Below are positions 7,996 through 14,478 of a stretch of 64,000 nucleotides of DNA, one piece after another. The position numbers were made by a program, and so were the translations under genes. The notes beneath the pieces were generated by a model. The model searched no databases and was not told where the DNA came from. It saw nothing but the letters and a program-made list of their open reading frames with translations. Positions within the stretch are counted from its first letter, which is position 1. Each line of letters starts with the position of its first letter. Source of the stretch: Streptomyces sp. NBS 14/10 (GTDB lineage Bacteria; Actinomycetota; Actinomycetes; Streptomycetales; Streptomycetaceae); the NCBI RefSeq assembly GCF_002224125.1, contig NZ_NCSM01000057.1, forward strand, positions 244,856-308,855. The letters are read 5' to 3'.

Positions 7996-8844
7996 ATGCC
8001 CATATCAGGATCGTCAAGCGTTCAAGCAGCCCGGCAGGTCCTCGCTGACCGCCTTCGGGAGATGTGCAAGGACGCCGGGTTGGACGGCAAGCGACTGGCT
8101 CAGGCGTGCGGGTGGCACCCGTCCAAGGTGTCGCGGATCTCGACCGCGAAGACCTCACCGTCCGCTGACGACATCCGCGCGTGGTGCCGGGCATGCGGCA
8201 GTGAAGACCAGACAGACGACCTGATCGCCTCTCTCCGCGCCGTCGAGGGCATGTGGATTGAGTGGCGCCGAATGGAACGGGCGGGACTGCGACGTGCGCA
8301 GGAGGCCGTTCTCCCCCTCTTCGAGCGCACCCGCTGGTTCCGGTCGTACTCGTCATGGCTGGTTCCCGGGCTGATCCAGACGTACGGGTACACCGAAGGC
8401 GTGTTGCGCGCGGTCCAGCGAAGGCGGGTCGAGATCGATGACGTGGCCGACGCTGTGGCGGTACGCATGGAACGTCAGCGCGTGCTGTACGAGGGGCACC
8501 GCCGCTTCGCGTTCCTCATCGAGGAGTCGGTTCTCCGGAACGGACTGGGCGAGGCGTACACGCAGCTTGAGCAGCTTGAGCGCCTGCTCACGGTCGGCTC
8601 AATGCCAAACGTCAGCTTGGGCGTGGTGCCCACTCGTCTCAGCCGTCCCCGGATGCCGGTAGAGGGCTTCTGGATCTACGACACGGCTCAGGTCAACGTC
8701 GAACTCGTGTCGGGCTATCTCACGCTGACGCAGCCCAGCGAGGTGCGGGCGTATGCCGACACGTTCACCATGCTGGCCGACATGGCCGTATACGGGGCAA
8801 AGGCTCGTGCACTGATCACGGCGGCTATGGATTCGCTCGGGTGA
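7996..8844 (+). CDS. XRE-family regulator with DUF5753 domain
   Basis: 282-residue regulator: helix-turn-helix over about residues 10-70 (LADRLREMCKDAGLDGKRLA, then HPSKVSRIS), followed by the DUF5753 domain typical of the WhiJ-like family (RWFRSYSSWLVPGLIQTYGY; EESVLRNGLG; SLGVVPT). These proteins usually act with DUF397 or DUF6879 partners as DNA-binding switches in development and secondary metabolism. ATG 7996 is chosen because it falls just after the preceding gene; the longer frame would overlap it by nearly 100 bp. The GCAAT-N5-GCAAT sites before this operon and before the next gene pair are candidate targets. Confidence 0.9.
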   Translation: MPISGSSSVQAARQVLADRLREMCKDAGLDGKRLAQACGWHPSKVSRISTAKTSPSADDIRAWCRACGSEDQTDDLIASLRAVEGMWIEWRRMERAGLRRAQEAVLPLFERTRWFRSYSSWLVPGLIQTYGYTEGVLRAVQRRRVEIDDVADAVAVRMERQRVLYEGHRRFAFLIEESVLRNGLGEAYTQLEQLERLLTVGSMPNVSLGVVPTRLSRPRMPVEGFWIYDTAQVNVELVSGYLTLTQPSEVRAYADTFTMLADMAVYGAKARALITAAMDSLG

Positions 8845-8851
8845 TCGCCGT

Positions 8852-8866
8852 GCAATCACGCGCAAT
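8852..8866. promoter_or_regulatory. Direct-repeat operator GCAAT-N5-GCAAT, copy 2
   Basis: GCAATCACGCGCAAT, in the leader of the peptide/methyltransferase pair and sharing CGTGCAATC with copy 1 at 7184. A TAGCGT hexamer at 8895-8900 is a plausible -10, so the repeat would lie upstream of or overlap the -35 region. It links the peptide pair to the XRE operon. Confidence 0.6.
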
Positions 8867-9002
8867 TCCCTGGGCGTCGCGGTCGCGCTCTTCGTAGCGT
8901 GGTCAGCATGCGGAAGGCGCGAAGGCGTCGGAATGAGCGAGCCCAGCGTCGCCTCGCGATCGGAGTACGGAGCAACGACCACATCAAGGGGAGGAGCACG
9001 GC

Positions 9003-9164
9003 GTGATCAACGTGCAGATCGTCACGGCTGCCGATGGCGGGCAACATGGTGGAGGCGGAGGAGACGGAGGCGACGGGCACCCCGGCCAGCCCTGGTCGCC
9101 GCCACAGGAGCCGCCGTCCCCCGACGGCGACACCCCGCCCGGCGACGGCACGCACCGCAAGTGA
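9003..9164 (+). CDS. 53-aa Asp-Gly/Pro-rich peptide, candidate RiPP (imiditide-like) precursor
   Basis: Short GTG-started frame (9003-9164) with a very strong ribosome site (AAGGGGAGGAG, seven bases before the start). The 53-residue product has a conserved-looking head (MINVQIVTAAD), a Gly-rich centre with runs of G, D and H, and a Pro/Asp-rich tail ending in HRK. Five of its six Asp residues are followed by Gly (positions 11, 21, 24, 41, 48). Its TGA overlaps the ATG of the next gene (TGATG), so the two are translationally coupled. Asp-Gly is the classic site of aspartimide/isoaspartate chemistry, the substrate type of PIMT enzymes. A modified-peptide precursor is inferred; the frame could also be a regulatory leader peptide. 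Confidence 0.7.
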   Translation: MINVQIVTAADGGQHGGGGGDGGDGHPGQPWSPPQEPPSPDGDTPPGDGTHRK

Positions 9165-10336
9165 TGCCCACCTCAGTGCGAGTGGACCGCCCCAGCCGAA
9201 AGGTACTGGGGCGTGTCCTCCTTGAGAGCCGATCACTGTCCTCGGACTGGGCTCCGACCTTCGCGGCCGTCGATCGGGCCGCGTTCCTGCCTGACTTGAT
9301 GTGGCCTTTCGACATGGACACGGCTACGAGCGTCAGCGTGAACCGGGCCGACGACCCCGACGCGTGGTACGCCGCAGTGGACAGCAATATTCCCATCGTG
9401 ACGCAGTGGGACGATGGCAGGCATACCGGCAGTGAACCAGGGCACGTGTCCACCAGTTCCAGCTCCATGCCCTCCGTCGTGTACGCGATGCTCCAGGACC
9501 TGGCTGTGGACACAGGAATGCGGGTGCTCGACGTGGGCACCGGCACGGGCGAGACGGCGGGTGCGCTGACACACCGCTGCGGCGGTCGGAACGTCACCAC
9601 GGTGGAGGTGGACGGCTCCGTGTCGCGGCGGGCCCGCGAGCGGCTGCACACAGCCGGGTTGTACCCGGACGTGGTCGTGGGCGACGGGTTCGAGGGCTAC
9701 CCGGACGCCTCGCCCTTTGACCGCATTTTGGCCACTGCCGGCCTGCGGGAGGTTCCCGGGGCATGGATCGAACAGACCCGCCCTGGCGGCATCATCCTGG
9801 CACCGTGGGGGACCCGCTACAGCAACGCGGACGCTGTGGCGCGACTGGTGGTCAACGGCGGTTCGGCATCGGGGCCCTTCACCCGGCCCGTGGAATTCAT
9901 GAAGTTGCGCGCACAGCGGCTGCCCGCCCGGGATCACGGCGATTACGTCCCGGCGCATGGATTCGACCTTGCCGATACGTCCACCACCGACCTGCCAGAA
10001 ACCGATTTCGTCACAGGCCAGTACACAGCGCTGCCCTTCGCGCTGGGCCTGCGGGTTAGGGACTGTGTCCAGGCCGTGGCTGACAAGCGCGATGGCGCAC
10101 GGCCCGTGTGGTTCTACGGGCTGAGCGACCGCTCCTGGGCCTGCGTGATGTTTCGCGACGGCGACACGGCGCGCGTCTGGCAGTCGGGCCCACGCCGGTT
10201 GTGGGACGAGGTGGAGGCGGCTTACCTGTGGTGGAAGAACCGAGGCAGACCGGAGCACACCCGGTTTGGTCTCACGGTCACGCCAAAGGGACAGCGGGTA
10301 TGGCTGGATGATCCGGCCGACTCCTGGGCGGTATGA
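9164..10336 (+). CDS. PIMT-like protein-L-isoaspartate O-methyltransferase homologue
   Basis: 390-residue SAM-dependent methyltransferase of the protein-isoaspartate type. Motif I is VLDVGTGTG (residues 121-129), an acidic post-motif is VTTVEVD (144-150), and the PIMT-type segment STSSSSMPSVV (about 96-106) precedes the fold. The extra C-terminal region of about 150 residues (WFYGLSDRSWACVMF onward) resembles the long PIMT homologues found in RiPP loci such as graspetides, FxLD lanthipeptides and imiditides. It starts inside the stop codon of the Asp-Gly peptide. No ATP-grasp, LanC or LanB-type gene is nearby, so the pair stands alone. Confidence 0.88.
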   Translation: MPTSVRVDRPSRKVLGRVLLESRSLSSDWAPTFAAVDRAAFLPDLMWPFDMDTATSVSVNRADDPDAWYAAVDSNIPIVTQWDDGRHTGSEPGHVSTSSSSMPSVVYAMLQDLAVDTGMRVLDVGTGTGETAGALTHRCGGRNVTTVEVDGSVSRRARERLHTAGLYPDVVVGDGFEGYPDASPFDRILATAGLREVPGAWIEQTRPGGIILAPWGTRYSNADAVARLVVNGGSASGPFTRPVEFMKLRAQRLPARDHGDYVPAHGFDLADTSTTDLPETDFVTGQYTALPFALGLRVRDCVQAVADKRDGARPVWFYGLSDRSWACVMFRDGDTARVWQSGPRRLWDEVEAAYLWWKNRGRPEHTRFGLTVTPKGQRVWLDDPADSWAV

Positions 10337-10343
10337 GCAGTTC

Positions 10344-10383
10344 CCGGCCATCACGGCGCCCCCCCGGGGGCTGTGTTGGCCGG
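10344..10383. terminator. Bidirectional hairpin between convergent genes
   Basis: Interrupted palindrome with outer arms CCGGCCA/TGGCCGG, middle CAC/GTG and inner GCCCCC/GGGGGC, located between the convergent methyltransferase and DUF397 genes. No T-run follows, as is normal in Streptomyces. Confidence 0.6.
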
Positions 10384-10396
10384 GGTGGCGGAAGGT

Positions 10397-10615
10397 TCAG
10401 GCGGGAAACTCTCCGCGCCTGACGGCTGAAACGAACGACGACCAGTCCTCTGCCGAAAAGATCAGGGCCGGACCATGCGGATCCTTGCTGTCCCGGACAG
10501 GAACCACACCGACCGGCGCGAAGCTCCGGGAGAACTCGACGCACTGCCCCCCATTGGACCCGCTGTACGAGGACTTGAGCCACTCGGCGGCGGTGAGGTC
10601 GATGTCTGCGCTCAT
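10397..10615 (-). CDS. DUF397 domain protein
   Basis: 72-residue protein with the standard DUF397 layout: EWLKSSYSGSNGGQCVEF, then VPVRDSKDPHGPALIF and EDWSSFVSAVR. In Streptomyces, DUF397 proteins pair with XRE/DUF5753 regulators as in the WhiJ system. The ATG at 10615 overlaps the end of the XRE gene (TTATGA) and an AAGGAG ribosome site lies inside that gene, so the two are coupled. Confidence 0.92.
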   Translation of the reverse strand: MSADIDLTAAEWLKSSYSGSNGGQCVEFSRSFAPVGVVPVRDSKDPHGPALIFSAEDWSSFVSAVRRGEFPA

Positions 10616-11442
10616 AAGGCGTACTCCTTGTGTAAATCCTTAATCAGAGCAAGCGAATCATCCGGGGGGAGAGCGTGCGCCCGCAACCGTTCATAGTGAC
10701 GTACCGCGTCCGCGACGATCGCTTCCTTGTCATACCGCTTGCCCCCGACCCCGTGCGGCCCATCCGAGTAAAGGACCGTGGGGCCGGAGTCGAACATGAG
10801 CAGCGTGAACGGCGACACGTGCGCCGCTGCAGCCCCGGCCGCGTAGGTGATCACCTGAATGTCGATGTCAGGGCTGTCAGCCGAGGCGATCAAGTGCTGC
10901 AGCTGGGCCGCCATGACGACGGGTCCCCCTACGACCGTCCGTAGACACGCCTCGTGCAGAACCGTCCACAGCGTGGGTGGATTCTCCCGTTCCATCACCT
11001 CACGGCGACTTATGCGGGCATCGACCTTGCCCTGGATCACGTCGGCGCGCGCATGCGGGTATCCGGCGCGGAAGATCGCATGGGCGTATGCCTCCGTCTG
11101 CAAGATGCCCATGATGCTGTGGACCGAGTAGTCCTGGATCCGCGCCGCCTTTTTCTCCTGTTCGAGGTAGGGGACGAACCAACTCGGGTGGTCTCCCTCG
11201 TCGATCCTCTTCAACAAGCCCTCGAAGAGGCCATTCGTCCCGAAGGCCAGGTCGCACCCCTTAGCGAACTTCATGCTGGGCATCTGCTTCCCGGCTTCCA
11301 CCAGGCTGACGTACCCATCGGAGTAGCCCGTGGCCTTGCCCAGCTGTTTCTGCGTGAGCTTGCGCCCGAGACGTACGCGCTTCACGTCCGCTCCGAAGCG
11401 TTGGAGGGGATTCAAGATCTCTGGGGTGGTCGTCTCATCCAA
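10612..11442 (-). CDS. XRE-family regulator with DUF5753 domain, DUF397 partner
   Basis: 276-residue regulator with an N-terminal helix-turn-helix (RLGRKLTQKQLGKATGYSDG, about residues 24-45) and a DUF5753 region (EQEKKAARIQDYSVHSIMGI; EACLRTVVGG). It is the upstream partner of the DUF397 gene. Two TTA codons lie at its 3' end: the last sense codon and the one six codons before it (10633-10635). They would delay or block ribosomes just before the DUF397 start when bldA tRNA is scarce. An imperfect palindrome at 11489 is a candidate autoregulatory site. Confidence 0.9.
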   Translation of the reverse strand: MDETTTPEILNPLQRFGADVKRVRLGRKLTQKQLGKATGYSDGYVSLVEAGKQMPSMKFAKGCDLAFGTNGLFEGLLKRIDEGDHPSWFVPYLEQEKKAARIQDYSVHSIMGILQTEAYAHAIFRAGYPHARADVIQGKVDARISRREVMERENPPTLWTVLHEACLRTVVGGPVVMAAQLQHLIASADSPDIDIQVITYAAGAAAAHVSPFTLLMFDSGPTVLYSDGPHGVGGKRYDKEAIVADAVRHYERLRAHALPPDDSLALIKDLHKEYAL

Positions 11443-11488
11443 CGCCGTGACCTCCTACTTCGGTGACCTGGCGCAGCGTCGCAGAAGA

Positions 11489-11508
11489 GGGCGAATCTGA
11501 ATTTGCCC
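11489..11508. promoter_or_regulatory. Imperfect palindrome upstream of XRE/DUF397 operon
   Basis: A 20-bp segment with arms GGGCgAAT and ATTtGCCC (14 of 20 positions symmetric), about 47 bp upstream of the XRE start in an AT-richer promoter region. An operator for that XRE protein is inferred. Confidence 0.45.
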
Positions 11509-11675
11509 ACTTAAGTCTGTCCAGCCTACTGGAAACTGTGCTCCCCTGGTGACCAATCGACTACTCCTGGTTGCGAATCCGGGAAGTCAGTCGCCACCCC
11601 ACTGGCCACACGCAAGACCCCCGCAACCGCATGCACCGCGGCCCGGGGGCGTGGCCCACAACCACTGGGAGGTTG

Positions 11676-12077
11676 ATGAGCGTGGCAAACGCTATCGCGT
11701 GGATCTTGAAAACGCTGCTACGGCTGCTGTTGCCGCCGTCGGGCCGCCACCGCGCGGCCAACTCGGCCGACGGCCGTCCCGCCATGCGGCACCAGGACGC
11801 GCCGACGATGCGCCCGGCGCGGGGGCCCGACGCGCCCGCACGGCCCATGGCGGCGGAGCGCGCGGACGACTCCCTCATCCAGTTCTGCCGGCTCTCCGGA
11901 ACACCGGACGGCCACGGGGCCGCCATGGTCCGGCCGTACGTCGTCGCGCACGAACAGCAGCGGGAGCAGCGCGCGGAACGTCGGTTGCGGCGGCGGCGTC
12001 GGCGGACGCTGTGGCTGGCCGTGCACGGCATCGACATCGGCCCGCGCGTCATCCACGGCGTGAGGGTGGTGGCGTAG
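11676..12077 (+). CDS. Small conserved actinobacterial protein, 133 aa
   Basis: 133-residue basic protein. The N-terminus is amphipathic or weakly hydrophobic (ANAIAWILKTLLRLLLPPSG) and looks membrane-attached; a Pro/Arg-rich linker follows, then VRPYVVAHEQQREQRAERRL and a C-terminal block with LWLAVHGIDIGPRVIHGV. I recall this architecture as a recurrent uncharacterised streptomycete family beside XRE regulators; no function is known. The start at ATG 11676 follows GGGAGG at 11667-11672. It heads a chain of four small genes with no gaps. Confidence 0.75.
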   Translation: MSVANAIAWILKTLLRLLLPPSGRHRAANSADGRPAMRHQDAPTMRPARGPDAPARPMAAERADDSLIQFCRLSGTPDGHGAAMVRPYVVAHEQQREQRAERRLRRRRRRTLWLAVHGIDIGPRVIHGVRVVA

Positions 12078-12227
12078 GTGAGCAACCCGACGACGCCCCC
12101 GCCGCAGCAAGGGCAGGACGGCGGGCAGCAGGGCGACGAGGACCGCCCGACCCTTGAGGAACTGCGGCAGCAATCCGTCGCACTGAGCGAACAGATCGCT
12201 CAGCATCTGGGGCGGGGGTTGAAGTGA
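12078..12227 (+). CDS. Small protein, 49 aa
   Basis: GTG start immediately after the TAG of the preceding gene. The 49-residue product has a Pro/Gln/Gly-rich N-terminus (PTTPPPQQGQDGGQQG) and an acidic-to-amphipathic helix (RPTLEELRQQSVALSEQIAQ), consistent with a short coiled-coil partner protein. The gap-free junctions on both sides support it as a real gene. Confidence 0.65.
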   Translation: MSNPTTPPPQQGQDGGQQGDEDRPTLEELRQQSVALSEQIAQHLGRGLK

Positions 12228-12313
12228 GCCACGCACCGGCCAACGCGGCCGATACGACAAGCCCTTGGGGAGCGGGCCCGTGCGCCCGGTGCGGCGTGAG
12301 GGGCGAGCAGTGA
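12224..12313 (+). CDS. 29-aa CxxC micro-protein
   Basis: A 30-codon frame whose GTG overlaps the stop of the 49-aa gene (GTGA) and whose TGA overlaps the GTG of the next gene (GTGA). The product ends with CARCGVRGEQ, a single CxxC knuckle. Four-base overlaps at both ends are the main evidence; the length alone would not support a call. Confidence 0.5.
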   Translation: MSHAPANAADTTSPWGAGPCARCGVRGEQ

Positions 12314-12561
12314 GCGCCGGGGACTGGACCAAGATCCTGCCCAGTCTTGCTGTGGGCATGGTGGTCTACGACCGGCGTTACGAGATGCCCGGGACCATCA
12401 CCGACTTCGACGGGCCGATGGTGTGCCTCACTCGCCCCACGGGCCTCGCGTGGCGGTCGCACTGCGCCTCCGTACGCCCCGCGACTGCGTACGAGCGGCG
12501 GCAGCTACGGGCCCTCGCCCGGCTGCACGCCCAGCGCCAACGAGGCATCGCCCCCGCATAG
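12310..12561 (+). CDS. Small conserved protein, 83 aa
   Basis: Last gene of the four-gene chain. The 83-residue product has an SH3-like or beta-rich core (LPSLAVGMVVYDRRYEMPG, then GPMVCLTRPTGLAWRSHC) and a basic helical tail (YERRQLRALARLHAQRQR). The GTG at 12310 is favoured over the longer frame because of the GTGA overlap with the 29-aa gene. Function unknown. The large palindrome at 12592 begins 30 bp after its stop. Confidence 0.7.
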   Translation: MSAGDWTKILPSLAVGMVVYDRRYEMPGTITDFDGPMVCLTRPTGLAWRSHCASVRPATAYERRQLRALARLHAQRQRGIAPA

Positions 12562-12591
12562 ACCACGCCCCCACGCCACCGGCACCAGAGA

Positions 12592-12659
12592 TTTGCGGTG
12601 AGTATCGGACGACGACACGCCGACGCCACGGCGTGTCTGTGTCTCATACTCACCGCAAA
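12592..12659. repeat. Dispersed 68-bp palindrome, copy A
   Basis: Near-perfect inverted repeat with arms of 31 bp (26 paired) around the loop ACGCCA. The arms start TTTGCGGTGAGTAT and end ATACTCACCGCAAA. The same element, with the same loop and outer arms, occurs at 46114-46175. It lies downstream of the small-gene chain and could terminate transcription, but its conservation at two loci marks it as a dispersed repeat family. Confidence 0.85.
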
Positions 12660-12695
12660 GTCGCCGGGAGCACTTCGCCAGATCGGTGATCAACC

Positions 12696-12986
12696 ATGAC
12701 AGGCAGACCCTGGCACGCCGAATGGACGTTCATCAGCGCATCCGGCGTCACCACGGGAACAGTCGACCGTGCACGGTATTTCGACATCCGCGCGGCCATA
12801 TTCGAGGCCGCCGACAAGTCGCTACGCGATCCGGCCCACGGGGAAACCGCCAAGAGAGACGAGCCCTGGAAGCTCCTCGTCGGAGCCCTGTACTCCGAAG
12901 CGATGCTGTCCGCCGACGAAACCGGCACATGGCACTACAAGAGCCCGGACGGCTGGGCGAACGTCACCATTCGCTTCACCCCGTAG
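12696..12986 (+). CDS. Hypothetical protein, 96 aa
   Basis: 96-residue protein that I do not recognise. It starts MTGRPWHAEW, has a helical middle (YFDIRAAIFEAADKSLR) and a C-terminal beta-like part (TGTWHYKSPDGWANVTIRF). It stands alone between the copy A palindrome and the convergent island operon. Only a weak GGTGA precedes the ATG. Confidence 0.6.
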   Translation: MTGRPWHAEWTFISASGVTTGTVDRARYFDIRAAIFEAADKSLRDPAHGETAKRDEPWKLLVGALYSEAMLSADETGTWHYKSPDGWANVTIRFTP

Positions 12987-13000
12987 CGGCCCGCCGGACA

Positions 13001-13030
13001 CCCGGCCCGGCCCGGCCCGGCCCGGCCCGG
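13001..13030. repeat. Pentanucleotide repeat (CCCGG)6
   Basis: Six uninterrupted copies of CCCGG in the short space between two convergent genes. Self-complementary GC-rich tract that may act as a termination or pausing site. Confidence 0.8.
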
Positions 13031-13038
13031 TGACAGCC

Positions 13039-14463
13039 TCACGCTGAGCGCGTACGGCCGCGACGGGCGCCCCGGCCGCGGGTTCCCGGGCCGGGCTGAT
13101 CGGTGCGCGGGGTCACGCCCAGGCCCTTGAGGCGTTCGAAGTCCGCCGCGTCGATCTTTTCCAGGACCTCCAGCTGCCGCTCCAACGCGTCGGACTGCGA
13201 GCCGAAGTCGTCATGCCTGCGCAGCGCGTTCGCGGTGGTGACGTGGTAGCGGGCGAGGGCGACCTTCAGACTGCGGCTCTCCAGGACCATGCGGTAGATC
13301 GTCTCCTCCGCCAGGGCGTCCTGGACGGATCTGACCGGCCGGGTGAAGAAGAGCGTGACGATCTGCCCGGCGCCCAGGGCGCCCAGGACTGCGGGGCTCT
13401 GCCAGCCGACCCGGCCGGGGAAGACGACGCCGAGGAGGGAGAGCAGCAGGGCGGTCAGCAGCAGACAGGTGCCCAGGCCCAGCAGGAACTTGCTGGCGAA
13501 GCTGACGGTGCGCTGGGCCTGTCTGAGGCGTTCGGACGTCTGGATGCGGTAGTCGCGCAGCCGGGCGTCCTCGTACGAGAGGATGCCCTGCTTGTCCTGG
13601 ATGTACGAGGAGTAGCCGGCGAACTCCGCGTCCCCGCTCCCGCTCCCGCCCCGGGTGAGCCGCCGGTCGTCGTCCGGGCGGGAGCCGAGGAAGCGGGCCA
13701 GTTCCGCGAGCCCGGTCATCACCTCGGTGCGCAGCACGCGCTGGCAGAAGTCCAGTGCGGTGAGGTGGCGTTCCAGGGTGCGGCTGGCGGTGAGGGCGTC
13801 GGAGACGACGAGTTGCCGGACGTCGTAGCGGGAGCGGATGCCGGTCAGCAGGAGCTGGATCTTGATATCGGTGAGCACGCCGATGACGACGACGTGGGTC
13901 GTCTCGTGCCTGCCGTCGGCCAGGAGCTCGTCCAGCAGCGCGGCCAGCGGGGAGGACTCGCGGGTGGCAGGGGTGTCCTGGAAGTCGTAGAGGGTGTTGG
14001 AGCGCACGTGGTGGACGCGCAGTCTGCCGCCCCAGTCGTCCTCGGGGCGGCAGTCGGGCGGCGGTTCCGGGGCCAGCAGGTCGGTGAGGCCGTCGACGTA
14101 CGCCGCTCCCCAGGTGTCGGCTTCGCAGTGCGCGCCGTACTGCCTGCGTTCGAGGTCGTACGCCTCCCCCGGGACATGCCAGTCCCGGACGTTGATCAGG
14201 TGGAGCACCCCGTCGCCGTGGCCCCGCATACGGGAGCCGACGGTGGCGTCGAGGAAGCGGGCGAGGGGCGAGTGGCGCAGCTCCGCCTCGGGCAGCACCC
14301 GGCGGTGGCCCTCCGTACGAAGGGCCTCACCGCCCTCGCTGTCCAGCAGCAGCTTGGACACCGCGCTCTCCGGCAGTGACAGCTGACAGTCGAGATTCAG
14401 AAAGAAGTCGTTCTGCAGGCACTGCGTGATGAGGATGTACTGCTCCTCGCCCGCCGGCTCCAT
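13039..14463 (-). CDS. Cysteine-hydrolase (isochorismatase) fold fused to two TM segments, catalytic residues missing
   Basis: 474-residue protein. Residues 1-235 follow the isochorismatase-like layout (LITQCLQNDFF; VRDWHVPGEAYD; VVVIGVLTDIKIQLLLTGIR; LVVSDALTAS). The family's catalytic Asp (D-x-Q-N-D-F) is replaced by Cys and the nucleophilic Cys (T-D-x-C) by Lys, so a non-catalytic binding role is likely. Two transmembrane segments follow (FLLGLGTCLLLTALLLSLLG; SPAVLGALGAGQIVTLFF) and then a cytoplasmic helical tail. Last gene of a four-gene minus operon, 15 bp after the membrane protein gene. Confidence 0.75.
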   Translation of the reverse strand: MEPAGEEQYILITQCLQNDFFLNLDCQLSLPESAVSKLLLDSEGGEALRTEGHRRVLPEAELRHSPLARFLDATVGSRMRGHGDGVLHLINVRDWHVPGEAYDLERRQYGAHCEADTWGAAYVDGLTDLLAPEPPPDCRPEDDWGGRLRVHHVRSNTLYDFQDTPATRESSPLAALLDELLADGRHETTHVVVIGVLTDIKIQLLLTGIRSRYDVRQLVVSDALTASRTLERHLTALDFCQRVLRTEVMTGLAELARFLGSRPDDDRRLTRGGSGSGDAEFAGYSSYIQDKQGILSYEDARLRDYRIQTSERLRQAQRTVSFASKFLLGLGTCLLLTALLLSLLGVVFPGRVGWQSPAVLGALGAGQIVTLFFTRPVRSVQDALAEETIYRMVLESRSLKVALARYHVTTANALRRHDDFGSQSDALERQLEVLEKIDAADFERLKGLGVTPRTDQPGPGTRGRGARRGRTRSA

Positions 14464-14478
14464 CGGTCATCCACCCCC

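Noticed and set aside
9164..10336. Methyltransferase as a housekeeping Pcm repair enzyme
   Set aside because: It is about twice the usual Pcm length (about 210 residues), has an extra C-terminal domain and is coupled to a peptide gene. The housekeeping role cannot be fully excluded.
13001..13030. (CCCGG)6 considered as a methylation-related or CRISPR element
   Set aside because: Simple sequence in a convergent gap with no neighbouring copies or associated genes.
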